From: an uncultured bacterium
Lineage (GTDB): Bacteria > Verrucomicrobiota > Verrucomicrobiia > CAIQCK01
Assembly (NCBI GenBank): GCA_903870275.1
Contig: CAIQCK010000034.1
Coordinates: 113,138 to 177,137, forward strand
DNA: 64,000 nucleotides
Direction: 5' to 3'
Position numbers and translations under genes: made by a program. Shown one piece after another: positions 41,674 through 51,098 of this stretch; position 1 is the stretch's first letter; every line of letters begins with the position of its first letter. The notes beneath the pieces were generated by a model that ran no database searches, was not told where the DNA came from, and worked only from the letters and a program-made list of their open reading frames with translations.

Positions 41674-44591
41674 ACAAACCCATGAACGGCTGTGCGATCC
41701 GGCTCGCTGCTCTTGCGCTGACCATGGCCGTTGCCATCGCCGCGCCGTCACCGCTTCCTGAAAACCTCGCGCTGAAGGCGCGCGCCACCGCCGATTCCGA
41801 ATTCAACAAGCAATACCTCGCCCAGTTCGCCGTGGACGGCCAAATCCCCGCCGCCGGCAGTCGCGCCGACACTGGCAAAGCCTGGTGCGTGCAGGGCGCG
41901 ACCCATCGCAACGACGCGACACTGAAATTGGAATGGCCGGACGAGGTGACGATTGCCGAGATTGTTTACTACGGCCGCACGGCGTGGTTCGCCGAGGAAT
42001 GCTGGAAGGACTACGAGGTTCGTCTCGACGATGCGACGCCGCCGGCCGCCAAAGGCCGGTTCGAAATGGGCCACGGTCCGCAGCGGATCAAGCTCGCAGT
42101 GCCGGTGATGGCGCGCAGCCTCACGCTCAAGTTTCTCAGTTCCTACGGCGGCCCCAATCCGGGCGCGTCCGAGATTCAGGTTTTCGCCGTCAGCCCGCCG
42201 GCGGGCGCGTTGCCGAAGTTTGTCAAACTGGAGCGCGGCGTGCCGCGGCCGTTGGATGAAACGGAGCGCGTCAAGGCTTCGCCAGAGCTTGCCGCCGAAC
42301 TGAAAGCCGGCCGGCTCGGTTTTGAACAACTGCTGGTAATCAAGCGGCGCGAGCTGAATCCGAGCCACGTCTATACCTATCACGTCGAAGGCTTCGCGGC
42401 GGGCGGCGGACTGTGCATCCTCGACGTGCGCACCGGCGAGACAAAAGAACTGGTCGCCTCGCCGGAGGGCCAGATTCTGGACTGCGACCTTTCCTGCGAC
42501 GGCAGGGAAATCCTTTTCAGTTGGCGCAAGAAGAAGGCGGAGGGCTACCACCTTTTCGTCATCAACACCGACGGCAGCTGTCTCCGCCAGATCACCGAGG
42601 GGCCATGGCACGACTACAACGCCTGCTGGCTGCCCGACGGCGGCATCGCGTTCCTCTCGACGCGCGAATCGCGCTTCGCCTATTGCTGGGTCTCGCCCGT
42701 CGGCGTGTTGCACCGGATGGAGCGCGACGGCTCGCGCGTGCGACGGCTCAGCGCCAACATCGTCAACGATTTCACGCCGAGCGTACTGCCCGACGGCCGC
42801 ATCATCTACTCGCGTTGGGAATACGTGGACAAGCCCGCCATCCCGGTCCAAAGCCTCTGGACCATTCATCCCGACGGCACCGCGCTGGCCGGCTATTTCG
42901 GCAACCGCGTCCTCAGCCCGGCGACGTTCATGGAGGCGCGCGCCATTCCCGGCAGCGACAATGTGCTCTGCGTCCTGACCAGCCACAACGGCCCGTGCCG
43001 CGGCGCGCTCGGCATCATTGACCGCAGCCGCGGCGTCAACGCGCAGGCGGCCATCGAAAACATCACGCCGTGGCTGCGGATCGGCACGGTGGACAAGGGC
43101 AGCGGCAACGACGTGCGCGGCCCCTACGAAAGCCCGTTCCCGCTCAACGATCAACTGTTCCTCGTCTCGCGCCGCGGCACGTTGATGGCGCGCGACTACG
43201 CCGGCACGCGCATGGCGGAAATCATCGCGCCGGGCAAGGACGGCCTCGGTTTCTACAGCGCCAAGCCGTTGCGACCGCAGGCGCGTCCGCCGGTGCTGAA
43301 TTCGTTCGCAGCCGCCGATGCAAAGAAGCGGGCGGGTCTGCCTCAGGGCGACGACCACCTCCTCGCGCCGGGGGTCACAGGCTGGGCCACCGTCGTTTTG
43401 CAGGACATCTACAACGGACTGGAACCGCAGGTGCGCCGGGGCGAGGTCAAACAAATCTGCGTCGTGCAGGAAATGAAAAAGGAAGTGCGGACCGACGTGA
43501 AGAACCGCGCATTCGGTTTCCAGTTCCCAGTCATCTCCTGCGGCGCAACCTATGCCGCGAAAACCGTCTGGGGCTTTGCGCCCATCGCGCCCGACGGCTC
43601 CGCCTGTTTCCAGGTGCCGGCCGGCGTGCCGATCTACTTCATGGCGCTCGACGAACACGGCCGGGCGCTTCAGCGGATGCGGACGTTTACGCACCTGATG
43701 CCGGCTGAAACACAAGGCTGTCTCGGCTGCCATGACCATCGGCTGTCCTCCACACCGCCGAAATTCGCCGCCGCCGCCAAGACTGCGCCCGCGAAACTCG
43801 AACTGCCCGAGTGGGGCCGCGTTGGTTTCGACTACTCCACCATCGTCCAGCCCGTGCTCGACCGTCACTGCGTGCGTTGCCACAGCGGCCCGACGCCGCC
43901 GAACAAGGTGGACCTCAGCACCGACAAGACCGACTTCTTCAACGTCTCCTATGAGTCGCTGGCGCGCGGCCGGCGACTCTACGGCAGCGAAGGCGAGTTC
44001 GACAATCCCTACACGAGCTGGATTCCAACCTATAACGGCATGGAGGCGAACATTCTGGAAATCACACCGCTGGCGTGGGGTTCGCCGCGCAGCAAACTCG
44101 CCGACTTGCTGCTGGCCGGCCACCTCGATTCCGGCGGCAACCCGCGCGTGCAGCTCAGCAACGACGAACGCCGGCGCATCTTCACGTGGATTGATCTCAA
44201 CGTGCCTTACTACGGCACCGCCGAGACGTCGCATCCCGATGTGAAAGGCTGCCGGCGCATGTATCCAACGGCGCTCGATGCCACCCTCGCCAGCGTCGCC
44301 GGGCGCCGGTGCGCGTCATGCCATGCGACGGGCGTGCCGCGCGAAGTCTGGACGCGCATCGAGAATCCGCAAAGGAACCGGTTTCTCGTGGCGCCGCTGG
44401 CGCGCTCCGCCGGCGGCAGCGAAGCGTGTGGCAAGGCGATCTTCCAAAACACCAGTGACGCCGACTACCAGGCCATTTTGAGAACCTTCGAGCCAGTCAC
44501 GCAGGCCATGAAAGAAAAGCCGCGCACGGACATGCCCGGCGGTGTGCCCGATCCCGGCGTGGACCGCTCCCGACTCGGCAAGGTGGACTGA
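41670..44591 (+). CDS. HzsA-like trihaem protein A6 with discoidin-like domain
   Basis: GTG 41670 overlaps the A5 stop; ATG 41682 is an alternative four codons in. After a signal peptide, residues about 25-180 look like a galactose-binding/discoidin domain (VTIAEIVYYGRTAWFAEE). The core has INTDGSCLRQITEG and LPDGGIAFLSTR. Haem motifs are CLGCH at 684-688 and CVRCH at 734-738. Unlike the other five, an extra C-terminal segment follows the family tail (WIDLNVPYYGTAE) and carries a third motif, CASCH at 881-885. The added domain (about 865-973) resembles a small cytochrome c cap. An additional haem could connect the core to an external partner. It ends the second HzsA group and faces a convergent gene. 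Confidence 0.83.
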   Translation: MNKPMNGCAIRLAALALTMAVAIAAPSPLPENLALKARATADSEFNKQYLAQFAVDGQIPAAGSRADTGKAWCVQGATHRNDATLKLEWPDEVTIAEIVYYGRTAWFAEECWKDYEVRLDDATPPAAKGRFEMGHGPQRIKLAVPVMARSLTLKFLSSYGGPNPGASEIQVFAVSPPAGALPKFVKLERGVPRPLDETERVKASPELAAELKAGRLGFEQLLVIKRRELNPSHVYTYHVEGFAAGGGLCILDVRTGETKELVASPEGQILDCDLSCDGREILFSWRKKKAEGYHLFVINTDGSCLRQITEGPWHDYNACWLPDGGIAFLSTRESRFAYCWVSPVGVLHRMERDGSRVRRLSANIVNDFTPSVLPDGRIIYSRWEYVDKPAIPVQSLWTIHPDGTALAGYFGNRVLSPATFMEARAIPGSDNVLCVLTSHNGPCRGALGIIDRSRGVNAQAAIENITPWLRIGTVDKGSGNDVRGPYESPFPLNDQLFLVSRRGTLMARDYAGTRMAEIIAPGKDGLGFYSAKPLRPQARPPVLNSFAAADAKKRAGLPQGDDHLLAPGVTGWATVVLQDIYNGLEPQVRRGEVKQICVVQEMKKEVRTDVKNRAFGFQFPVISCGATYAAKTVWGFAPIAPDGSACFQVPAGVPIYFMALDEHGRALQRMRTFTHLMPAETQGCLGCHDHRLSSTPPKFAAAAKTAPAKLELPEWGRVGFDYSTIVQPVLDRHCVRCHSGPTPPNKVDLSTDKTDFFNVSYESLARGRRLYGSEGEFDNPYTSWIPTYNGMEANILEITPLAWGSPRSKLADLLLAGHLDSGGNPRVQLSNDERRRIFTWIDLNVPYYGTAETSHPDVKGCRRMYPTALDATLASVAGRRCASCHATGVPREVWTRIENPQRNRFLVAPLARSAGGSEACGKAIFQNTSDADYQAILRTFEPVTQAMKEKPRTDMPGGVPDPGVDRSRLGKVD

Positions 44592-44607
44592 GGGATTCCG
44601 TTGGTAG

Positions 44608-44628
44608 GGCGCGACCGCCGGGCGCGCC
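44608..44628. terminator. Hairpin between convergent genes
   Basis: GGCGCG (44608-44613) pairs with CGCGCC (44623-44628) across a 9-base loop. It lies between the ends of A6 (plus) and the TIM-barrel/alpha-toroid gene (minus). It could serve both strands, though it has no T-tracts. Confidence 0.35.
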
Positions 44629-44700
44629 GCTGTCGCTTGCAGAAAACGGTGGGTTCAAGCGCCCCGAACCTGCTGCGCGTCTCGGTTCAATTCAGAGCCT

Positions 44701-46758
44701 CTAGCGATTCTCTGCCGGCGGGTAGTTCAAATATGCCAGGCCAACCAACACATGCGCGCAGTCGCGCAGATAAACGGTGTCGTCCTTGGCGCCGGGCGAA
44801 TGTCGCAGCTGCGGCCACGGCCCGCATTGACTGCGAATCCATTCCAAAGTTCGCGCGGCGCGACGGGCATCGCCCCAGCGCGCGTAGCCGAGAAGCAACA
44901 TTCCGGCGCCGCACAGTCGCGCAGGCCTAGCGATGGGCGGTTTCTGGCCGGGAAGATCCTGATCATTCTCAGTGACGCCGCCGTCCTTCCAAAAATGTTC
45001 GAGCGATTCCAACGTCTGCGCGCGCGTCCACGGCAGCGCGACCTTGCCGCCGGTGTCGCGGTAGCCTTCGATACCCCAGAGCGTATAGACGTGATGCATC
45101 ACGTCCTCGAATCGCTCGTGGTTGAGCTTGTTCGGCAACGGCGCGTAATGCCAGAAAGGCTGGCCGTCGTGCAGTTGCACCGTGTGCACGATGGCCTTCG
45201 CGAGCGCGTCGCAACGCTGTTGCACGAGCCGGCGATCCGCATCGGCAAACCGGTCGCCGTGGTCGCGCAGCAGGCGCGCAAGACTGCCGAGGAACATGGA
45301 CGGAGCGTTGACGCCGAAGATGTCGTCGAGGCGCGACGGGCTATACCAAAAGTAACCGCCGCCACAGCCTTCCGACCAAAGCTCTTTGCACCAGCGCAGC
45401 GCCACCTGCACGCACAGCGCGAGCATTTCATCGCGCTCGGCTGCAGACCAAAAGTCGCGAATTGCAAGCGCATCAAGCAGGCCGTCGAGCACAATGCCGG
45501 TCGTGATCGTGTAAGGCTGATGATGCGGATTCGGCGCGTGCCCCCACGCGGGCCAGGCTTGCGGCAAGCCCCAGCCCGGTTTGCCGTCGCCGTCGAGATC
45601 GCGATTGTCAACGAGCCAGCGCACAGCCTTGCGCACGCGGCGACCGCTTTCGGCGTTGCGGTCGAACCGGAAATGAAGCGCCTCCGCCGACAACACAAAC
45701 CCGTACGTCATCGGCTGGTGGTCGGTGATCAACTCCGGCCCGTCCGCGTTCTTGTCCGCGTCCTTGCCAAAGCCCTGGCCATCCTCCGGAAAAATGGCCA
45801 GCAGTTCCCGATACAGCGCCTGCGGTGCCGGCAGTGGCGCCGCGGCGGCATCATACGGTTTGGACTCCACCCAACTGTGAAACAGTTCTTTGATCAGGCG
45901 ATACTTCTCAGCTTGAGTGGTCGGATCCTGATGGCAATAGACCAGCACGCCATCGGCAGACTTCCGCGCGTCGTTCATCACCTGCCGCACGTAATCGGTC
46001 GTCGTATCGCCGAGCGTGCTGTGCGCGGTCGTATACACGTCCACGATCACGGGAAACGCCCCGCCGGCCAGTGCGCGGATTTTCCGCACCTCCGCCTCGA
46101 CGAGGTCGGCATCTGTCAGGTTGATCTTGACTGACTCGTGACGATACGGGAACAGGATGCCATCCATGCTGTCGCGGTAGTCGCTGATGAACTTCGGTTT
46201 GATCCCCGGCAAATAGCAGCAAGGGACGAAGGCCAGCCGTGGATTGATTTTGCGCGCCTCGCCAATAATACCGCGCATTTTCTCCGGTGTGTAGAAACGC
46301 AGGTTGTGGGTGAAATCGTCAATGCTCCAAGCCACCAAGTTCGGCTCGGCGACGCCAAGCTTCGCGATCTCCGCCGCCCATCGCTCGTAGTCGAGCCGGA
46401 ACGGTTCCGCGTACAGCTTGTTGTTCGGCGGCGACTCCGAAGGCGGCACCAGTGTCACCCACACTCGAACCCCTTTTTCGCGCGCCAGAGGCAGGAACAA
46501 CTTCAAGTCATCCCAATCCGTGGGCCGGGCGTGGATGAGCCAGTTGTAGGTGTTGACGCGCAGTTCCGCCAATTCCCCCACCAACCGCGCGCAGTCAACG
46601 CGCCGGTCCTTCCCGCGCGGCATCGCGTCATACGTGCCAAAGCAACCGCGCAACGCCTGCGTCCGATCCGCCTGCGCCGGCGGCCCGCCGGCCTCTTGCG
46701 CCGATGTCAGGGAAGCAACAAAAGCAACGGCCGCAGCGATCCACAATCGGGCATTCAT
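44701..46758 (-). CDS. Secreted TIM-barrel plus alpha-toroid protein, unknown
   Basis: A 685-residue protein with a signal peptide (MNARLWIAAAVAFVASLTSA). Residues about 35-320 look like a (beta/alpha)8 barrel (LAELRVNTYNWLIHA, VRVWVTLVPP, NLVAWSIDDFTHN, FPVIVDVYTTAH). The acidic DD in the IDDF strand end is a candidate active-site pair. Residues about 360-680 are helical with toroid-type motifs (TITTGIVLDGLLDAL, GGYFWYSPSRLDD, PWTRAQTLESLEHFW), as in D-glucuronyl C5-epimerase-like and lyase-like alpha-barrels. I do not recognise a specific family. It is the last of several minus-strand genes and lies 75 bp from the isomerase-like gene. A glycan-processing role is inferred from the folds and context. 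Confidence 0.65.
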   Translation of the reverse strand: MNARLWIAAAVAFVASLTSAQEAGGPPAQADRTQALRGCFGTYDAMPRGKDRRVDCARLVGELAELRVNTYNWLIHARPTDWDDLKLFLPLAREKGVRVWVTLVPPSESPPNNKLYAEPFRLDYERWAAEIAKLGVAEPNLVAWSIDDFTHNLRFYTPEKMRGIIGEARKINPRLAFVPCCYLPGIKPKFISDYRDSMDGILFPYRHESVKINLTDADLVEAEVRKIRALAGGAFPVIVDVYTTAHSTLGDTTTDYVRQVMNDARKSADGVLVYCHQDPTTQAEKYRLIKELFHSWVESKPYDAAAAPLPAPQALYRELLAIFPEDGQGFGKDADKNADGPELITDHQPMTYGFVLSAEALHFRFDRNAESGRRVRKAVRWLVDNRDLDGDGKPGWGLPQAWPAWGHAPNPHHQPYTITTGIVLDGLLDALAIRDFWSAAERDEMLALCVQVALRWCKELWSEGCGGGYFWYSPSRLDDIFGVNAPSMFLGSLARLLRDHGDRFADADRRLVQQRCDALAKAIVHTVQLHDGQPFWHYAPLPNKLNHERFEDVMHHVYTLWGIEGYRDTGGKVALPWTRAQTLESLEHFWKDGGVTENDQDLPGQKPPIARPARLCGAGMLLLGYARWGDARRAARTLEWIRSQCGPWPQLRHSPGAKDDTVYLRDCAHVLVGLAYLNYPPAENR

Positions 46759-46833
46759 AAGATGACTGACCAGGCGGTGTTACCGGCATTACTCCAGCGA
46801 GACGGGCGAACTTCACTCACTCCTTGCCATGCC

Positions 46834-47937
46834 CTATTTGCACTGCTCTGCGAACTTGAGGAACTCTTTGGCGGTTTTGTCCAGATTCTCGATGGAGCCG
46901 CCGCCGTTGAGCACTTCGCACATCTCGTACACCAGATAGCCACGGTAGCCGATCTCCCTCAGCGTGCCGATGAACGCTTTGTAGTCAATGACCCCTTTCG
47001 GATCCAGCATGCTTGTCGCACGCAACGCGTCCTCCTGCCGCTCGTAGTTGGTCAACTCATGGACGTAATGAAACCGCGGATGCCGGCGGTATTGCGCCGC
47101 GATTGTATTAACAATGAACGGCTTCATCGTCAGAATGGACTGGCGTATTTCGGCGGGCGTGAGTTTCTCCAGTGTCGGCGACCACGCGTCCCATCCCGAT
47201 TTCACGTTGGGGTGATTGACCTCCTTCAACAACCAACTCATCACATCGTGGTGCAACGCGATGTCGTGGTGGTTCTGCACGGCCAGCGTGACACCGTATT
47301 TGGCAGCCTCTTTGCCGGCGAGTCTCAGTCCCTCAACCACTGCGGCATATTGGCGGTCGTAGGGAACGCCCGGCCGCTCGTAGCCGGTGAAGATGCGCAC
47401 CATGGGGCAACCGAGGTCGCGCGCCAACCGCGCCACCTCGCCGACGTAGGCCGCCTGAATTTCCACGTTTGGAATGCCCGGCTTGTCTATGCCGGCCGTG
47501 AAGTCGGAGTAACCGGCCAGCCCGGCCAGCGTGAGACCGAGTTCGGCCAGGCGCGCCTTCAGCTTCTTGCGCGCGGCTTCGTCGTAATCCAGCGGCGACA
47601 AGTGCGGGCGCTTGGCCATGATCATCACCGAGTCGAAACCCAGTTCCTTGGCTTTCACCAGAAACTCATCCAGCGTCAACTGCGCCTGCCCGCGCCAGAC
47701 GCCAGCGTAACCGATGGAATGCAAGCACGGCCTGATGTGAAAATCCTTGGGGTCGCCCGAAGGAAGTTGTTGAGCATACGTCTTCATCGTTGAGAAGACG
47801 CATCCCAAACCGAGCACTGCGCAAAGAATGGCTGCAGTCAACGATGACAGTGACGGACTTAAACTCTGGCAGCGGAACGATGTGAATCGCCGTCGCACTG
47901 CAAACCCGGATTGTTTGTTCATCGTCTTTGTGTTCAT
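46834..47937 (-). CDS. Exported sugar phosphate isomerase/epimerase-like TIM barrel
   Basis: A 367-residue protein. ATG 47937 is supported by GAGGA seven bases upstream. The long N-terminus is basic, then hydrophobic (SSLTAAILCAVLGLGCVFS), so the protein is probably exported or lipid-anchored, as a Cys lies in that segment. From about residue 65 the AP-endonuclease-2/xylose-isomerase-like barrel runs to the end (LTLDEFLVKAKELGFDSVMIM, LAVQNHHD, GYLVYEMCE). The usual ligands are not complete: NHHD stands where Glu is often found, and NVKSGWDAW replaces the common D-x-x-H site. It may be a non-metal or altered enzyme. Relatives are often annotated with inositol or keto-sugar metabolism. Confidence 0.75.
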   Translation of the reverse strand: MNTKTMNKQSGFAVRRRFTSFRCQSLSPSLSSLTAAILCAVLGLGCVFSTMKTYAQQLPSGDPKDFHIRPCLHSIGYAGVWRGQAQLTLDEFLVKAKELGFDSVMIMAKRPHLSPLDYDEAARKKLKARLAELGLTLAGLAGYSDFTAGIDKPGIPNVEIQAAYVGEVARLARDLGCPMVRIFTGYERPGVPYDRQYAAVVEGLRLAGKEAAKYGVTLAVQNHHDIALHHDVMSWLLKEVNHPNVKSGWDAWSPTLEKLTPAEIRQSILTMKPFIVNTIAAQYRRHPRFHYVHELTNYERQEDALRATSMLDPKGVIDYKAFIGTLREIGYRGYLVYEMCEVLNGGGSIENLDKTAKEFLKFAEQCK

Positions 47938-48097
47938 AGGCGATTCCTCAAGCCTTCGTCATGCCTTATCGCAAACCCACGCGCTGTGTCTTTGGCTCCA
48001 ACGCACAGGCCTTGCCGTGTGGTGCCGCGTCACACAGTCGCCAAAACAACTGCGCGTCGCTTCTGTCCAATCAGCCCGCGCCGGCGGCGGTTTCGGC

Positions 48098-49534
48098 TCA
48101 CTTGCCCGCGCCGACTTTTTCCATCACCTCATGGACGGCGTGGATGACTTTCTCCTCGACGGTTTCCGCGAACGGCCCCGGTTGGCCGTAATAGACCATG
48201 CTGATATCCGGCTCGTAGCCGCCTTCGCGCAGCACACGCAGCGAGGGGATGTAGCACATCACGTCGTTGGCATAACCGATGGTCATCAGGTTTTCGTTGG
48301 GGAACTCGCGTTTGATGCGCAGTTGGTAGTCCACCACCACCTCGCCGCCCATCGCAACAATGGTGAAGTCGTTGCCGAAACGGATCGCTTGCACCGGATA
48401 GGGCGTCTGGCGAACCGGGTGGTTCTGGTCGTAAGCGGCCAGCATCAGCTTCGCGCGCCGCACACGATACTTGCTGTCGAACTTGCTCGTGGATGCCTCG
48501 GCCTTCTTGATTTCGCCCTCGAAAGTTTCGCGCGTATGCTGGGCGAAATCCAACTGAGTCGTCAAACAAGCGGTGCGAACCGGCGATTGAACGGGGCGAA
48601 GGTCGCCTTCCAAAACGTGGTCCACTGCCGCGGACAATTCCTTCCCATGCATGCCGGCCAGTTCCAACGTGTTGCGCGGCTCCGGGTTCTGGTCGCCACC
48701 GCACAGGATGGTAAACATGGCAACGGCACCGGCGTGCTCGCCTTCCAGGTTGGCTTCGGCGTGTCCAGCGTAGTCGCCGTGGATTTTGTAGAAGTCGGGG
48801 AGCATCTCTCCCTTGCCGCCGATGGTGGTGTTGTGACACGCGTAGCCAAAGAACATGGCGCGCAATTTGCCGTCGGGCGTAGTCACCCGCAGCACCGGCA
48901 CGTCGTGGTCGGCCACTCCTTCGGGATTGGGGCCCATGACAATCTTGTTGGCCGCCTTGACCGACTCAATTCCAGTCTTTTGATCAACGACCCTGCGTTG
49001 GCGACGGTTGACACCGAATCCGGCCGAGCCGTGGCCGGTGGCGAGTTTCGCCGGCGCGAGGTCCTTCAAAGCGTCGCCGATGACGTTAACGATATTGTCG
49101 GTCAACTGCGCCGCGTAGGCCAGCACGCGCTCTTTGTCTTCGGGGCTGAAGTCGTACATGACATTCAGGTTCATCCCAACGACCGGGCCGCTGTGCGTAT
49201 GCGAACTGCACAGCAGCACATCGGCGCGGTCGAGCTTGTAGCGCTTTTTCGCCTGCTTGAACACTTCGTCAGAAACGGAACAGTGCAGGCCGATCAGGTC
49301 GGTCGTGACGATGACCACGCGGTGGCCCTTGGGGTCGCGCACCGCCAGCGCCCGCGCCCAAAGGTCCTGGAGAACGCCCATGGATTGGTTGGTGCGCGAA
49401 GCGTAGCCGGACATCCAGAACGGCTGCGGCGGCGTGATCTTGACCTTGGCGACGCCGGCCTGGAACTCCGGCTGGGATTCGGCAGCGAAGAGCGGCGCGG
49501 CCAGCATCAGGGTGACGAGCAGGATTTTTTTCAT
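48098..49534 (-). CDS. Neutral/alkaline ceramidase N-terminal domain protein
   Basis: A 478-residue secreted protein (signal peptide MKKILLVTLMLAAPLFAA). It matches the neutral ceramidase N-terminal domain: AGVAKVKITPP at the start, DLWARALAVRD, and CSSHTHSGP with H112 and H114 as likely Zn ligands. It is about 200 residues shorter than full neutral ceramidases and lacks their C-terminal Ig-like domain, as is common for the PVC homologues. These homologues are widespread and probably not all ceramidases; an amidase or esterase on an extracytoplasmic substrate is possible. Its start overlaps the end of the propeller gene (ATGA), so the two are co-translated. Confidence 0.85.
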   Translation of the reverse strand: MKKILLVTLMLAAPLFAAESQPEFQAGVAKVKITPPQPFWMSGYASRTNQSMGVLQDLWARALAVRDPKGHRVVIVTTDLIGLHCSVSDEVFKQAKKRYKLDRADVLLCSSHTHSGPVVGMNLNVMYDFSPEDKERVLAYAAQLTDNIVNVIGDALKDLAPAKLATGHGSAGFGVNRRQRRVVDQKTGIESVKAANKIVMGPNPEGVADHDVPVLRVTTPDGKLRAMFFGYACHNTTIGGKGEMLPDFYKIHGDYAGHAEANLEGEHAGAVAMFTILCGGDQNPEPRNTLELAGMHGKELSAAVDHVLEGDLRPVQSPVRTACLTTQLDFAQHTRETFEGEIKKAEASTSKFDSKYRVRRAKLMLAAYDQNHPVRQTPYPVQAIRFGNDFTIVAMGGEVVVDYQLRIKREFPNENLMTIGYANDVMCYIPSLRVLREGGYEPDISMVYYGQPGPFAETVEEKVIHAVHEVMEKVGAGK

Positions 49535-50910
49535 GGTTTGAAGGGTCCTTTCACGCAGAACAAATCGGCGCGCACGTGGCTCTTGTCGGGAACGCGCGCG
49601 AGCGAATAGACGCTGCCGTCCTTGCCGACGGTGATGGAGTTGACGTAGAGCGGGCGCGAGCCGTCGGGATAATAGATCGCGCCCTGGTCTTTGCAGCGGC
49701 CGGTCGGGATGTGATAGGTGACGAGATGAAGGTCTTCGAGGCCTTTCGCCGCGCCCATCGCGATGCGATCCTTGCCCTTGAGGCGCTTGCCGTCCTGGTA
49801 GATCGGCCCGCCGGTGAGGTAATAAAGGGTGTCACCGTCCGGGCCGAGCGCGAAGCCGAGGTAGCCATAGCTGAACTGGTCGAACATGCCGCTGCGCTTG
49901 GAAACATCGGACGTGATGCGGTCCAGCACCTCCACGCGCTTCTTGCGCGGATCGAAACGGAAGAGATAGCCGGAGTTGCCGTGGACGCCGTAGATCATTT
50001 TGTCAGCGGGGCGGTAGAAGGTCTGCCGCCAGTTGTAACCCATGTGGCCGGGATTGGTTGAATCGTAGACGCCGAAATAATCCTTCTTCAAATCCTCATC
50101 GGCGATCTTCTCAATGCCATCGGTGTCGGCGCGGTAGCGGAAGATCTCGCCGTCGCCGTTACTGTAGTAGGCCGAGCCGTCTTCGGGGTCCACCGCAATG
50201 GATCGGCAAACGGTGCTGTAGGCCGCTCCTTTGCCGTTCTCACCCTCGCGACATTGTTTGCCGAAGTTCTTCATGTTCTTCGTCGCAAGATCGAACCGGA
50301 AGAACTGTCCGCTGGGCCACGTGATGGCGAAGATGCGTCCGCGCTTGGTGTCCATGTTGAAGGTGATGATGCCTTCGCCGTCGGGCGCAAGGCCGAAGTC
50401 CTCATACTTGCCGTTCTTCATGTCGTAGGCGAGCAGGTGGCCGCCGGGATAGGCTTTCCAACCGACGGGCGGGATGCCCATCTTCTCCATGCCGTCCACG
50501 TTGCTGTAGAAGCCAATGTGCGTGGCGAAATAGAGCTTGCCGCCGGCCTCGACGAAGTTCACGTGGCTCTTGCCCTGCACGACGGTGTGTTTTCCTTTCT
50601 CGCCGCACGCCTCGGTCAGGTCGCCCGCCAGCGAGACCTTTTTCGTTTTCGGGTCGTAGACGAACATCCGGCCGCCGATGTCGTGCGGTTCGGTGCTGAG
50701 CACGTAATAGATGCACCCGTTGCTGCCCGTGCCCATGCCGTTGTAGGTGTCGTGGCCCTCGGGGAAATCGGAACTGATCAGGTGCGCGACGAGCTTGCGC
50801 GCGGGTTGGAACGGATCGCGCGCCTCGGCGGCGGAGGCGGGCGAACCTCCGGCATATACGGACAGAAGCGCAACAATCAGGGTGGTGGCGAAAGAGGCGA
50901 TTGTTTTCAT
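49531..50910 (-). CDS. Secreted beta-propeller protein (NHL/SGL-like)
   Basis: ATG 50910 is chosen because it opens a clean signal peptide (MKTIASFATTLIVALLSVYA). ATG 50943, eleven codons upstream, is possible; the longer upstream frame is not convincing. The 459-residue protein is built of repeated four-stranded blades (GCIYYVLSTEPHDIGGRMF, GHLLAYDMKNGKYEDFG, GSAYYSNGDGEIFRY, DTLYYLTGG), as in six- or seven-bladed propellers of the SMP-30/NHL type. No catalytic residues are recognised. It is translationally coupled to the ceramidase-like gene, which suggests a shared substrate or a complex. Confidence 0.75.
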   Translation of the reverse strand: MKTIASFATTLIVALLSVYAGGSPASAAEARDPFQPARKLVAHLISSDFPEGHDTYNGMGTGSNGCIYYVLSTEPHDIGGRMFVYDPKTKKVSLAGDLTEACGEKGKHTVVQGKSHVNFVEAGGKLYFATHIGFYSNVDGMEKMGIPPVGWKAYPGGHLLAYDMKNGKYEDFGLAPDGEGIITFNMDTKRGRIFAITWPSGQFFRFDLATKNMKNFGKQCREGENGKGAAYSTVCRSIAVDPEDGSAYYSNGDGEIFRYRADTDGIEKIADEDLKKDYFGVYDSTNPGHMGYNWRQTFYRPADKMIYGVHGNSGYLFRFDPRKKRVEVLDRITSDVSKRSGMFDQFSYGYLGFALGPDGDTLYYLTGGPIYQDGKRLKGKDRIAMGAAKGLEDLHLVTYHIPTGRCKDQGAIYYPDGSRPLYVNSITVGKDGSVYSLARVPDKSHVRADLFCVKGPFKP

Positions 50911-51098
50911 GGGAGAGAGTTGTCGGCGAAATGGCTGCGTCATCGTTGATGCTTTCGTGTCCGCTGGCGTCGGGGCGCACGTTAACACGCACGCAAGCCG
51001 AGGCAAGCGCAAACCAGACACATTGGAGACAGGCGTTGTTGGATTCGTTCTCATCATTTCAAGTTCCCACTTCTCGCACATTACATTCGGCAGACCGG

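Noticed and set aside
7573..44591. Anammox hydrazine synthase cluster
   Set aside because: The six proteins resemble HzsA, but no hzsB, hzsC, hydrazine dehydrogenase or nitrite reductase genes are present, and the context is carbohydrate degradation.
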